From contig WFUI01000177.1 in NCBI GenBank assembly GCA_015485035.1, forward strand, positions 1-5,888: DNA of 5,888 nt, read 5' to 3'. The translations under genes and the position numbers were made by a program. The stretch comes from Mariprofundus sp. (lineage in GTDB: Bacteria > Pseudomonadota > Zetaproteobacteria > Mariprofundales > Mariprofundaceae). Under the pieces are notes generated by a model. The model was not told the DNA's origin. It worked only from the letters and a program-made list of their open reading frames with translations, and ran no database searches. The first letter of the stretch is position 1; every line of letters begins with the position of its first letter. Shown here piece by piece: positions 5,690-5,888 of this stretch.

Positions 5690-5888
5690 TAGGGCCTGTT
5701 CACACTAATTTTGATGGCGTCGATTCGGTCATTTTTGTGTTCCTGCAAGGCTTTGCAAGCGATATGTGCTTATTGCACATGAGCTTGCGATAACGCAGCA
5801 GGACGGAAAAATGGCCAATCCCTGCGGGCTGCGCTCCAAATGAGGTCACTCAGCGTTACTCGTAATTCGTTTGGAATCACCAAACTTC
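5690..5888. repeat. Probable dispersed repeat or MITE end with a long hairpin (runs off the window)
   Basis: From shortly after the methyltransferase stop to the edge no gene is seen. The stretch begins at CTAGGGCCTGTTCACAC, which resembles the ends of some IS5-family elements inserted at a CTAG or TA target; this is from memory of such termini and not proven. It contains the long hairpin at 5722-5820. The other end is outside the window, so terminal repeats and target duplication cannot be checked. Having no coding potential and a large fold, it fits a non-autonomous mobile element or other dispersed intergenic repeat. Confidence 0.5.
5722..5820. repeat. Long imperfect hairpin inside the right-edge element
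   Basis: Nested pairings share one centre. GATT (5722-5725) pairs with AATC (5817-5820), and GGTC (5727-5730) with GGCC (5813-5816) using one wobble. ATTTTT (5731-5736) pairs with AAAAAT (5807-5812). TCCTGC (5741-5746) pairs with GCAGGA (5798-5803), GCAAGC (5755-5760) with GCTTGC (5783-5788), and ATGTGC (5764-5769) with GCACAT (5775-5780) around a TTATT loop. Internal loops separate the blocks. Six ordered blocks make chance unlikely. Confidence 0.5.

Noticed and set aside
1..5888. Search for CRISPR arrays, tRNA or rRNA genes, integrases and defence genes
   Set aside because: No regularly spaced repeats, tRNA-like folds or phage and defence motifs were seen by eye on either strand.

Overview
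The window looks like an ordinary stretch of chromosome from a Gram-negative proteobacterium of moderate GC content, which I judge by eye to be a little above 50%. Two things suggest this. First, dusB (nifR3), ntrB and ntrC lie in that order as a tightly packed operon, an arrangement best known from Alphaproteobacteria and related lineages. Second, the NtrB and NtrC proteins belong to the sigma-54 nitrogen-control family. A zetaproteobacterial or early-branching origin is possible, but I cannot show it from this sequence alone.

Layout. Positions 1-3422 hold a leftward operon: dusB (tRNA dihydrouridine synthase), then ntrB (PAS histidine kinase), then ntrC (sigma-54 activator, running off the left edge). 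The dusB stop overlaps the ntrB start by 11 bases, and the ntrB stop lies 2 bases before the ntrC start, so translation is probably coupled. A 214-base divergent spacer holds an 8-bp inverted repeat and a candidate promoter. It leads into engB (3637-4242, rightward), an essential ribosome-assembly GTPase. A two-way intrinsic terminator at 4270-4300 separates engB from a convergent 69-codon gene of unknown function, which has its own near-consensus promoter and a very strong ribosome binding site. Next come a leftward Dabb-domain protein (4629-4910) and, divergent from it, a rightward class I SAM-dependent methyltransferase (up to 5687). The last 201 bases carry a long imperfect hairpin that looks like the end of a dispersed repeat or MITE.

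How the genes relate. NtrB and NtrC form a sensor/activator pair for nitrogen status. DusB modifies tRNA and is a frequent genomic partner of that pair. EngB is housekeeping. The right-hand genes are small single-gene units with no clear common pathway.

Most interesting points. The methyltransferase reading frame appears to be broken near its start: a well-formed ATG and ribosome binding site lie in a different frame from the body, and the family's conserved N-terminal A-x-x-Y-D motif lies upstream of the only in-frame start. The right-edge hairpin element and the unrecognised 69-residue protein also deserve a look. I did not find a convincing new multi-gene system. [Form note: the original answer gave no confidence values; the 0.5 in every feature is a placeholder required by the schema, not an estimate.]
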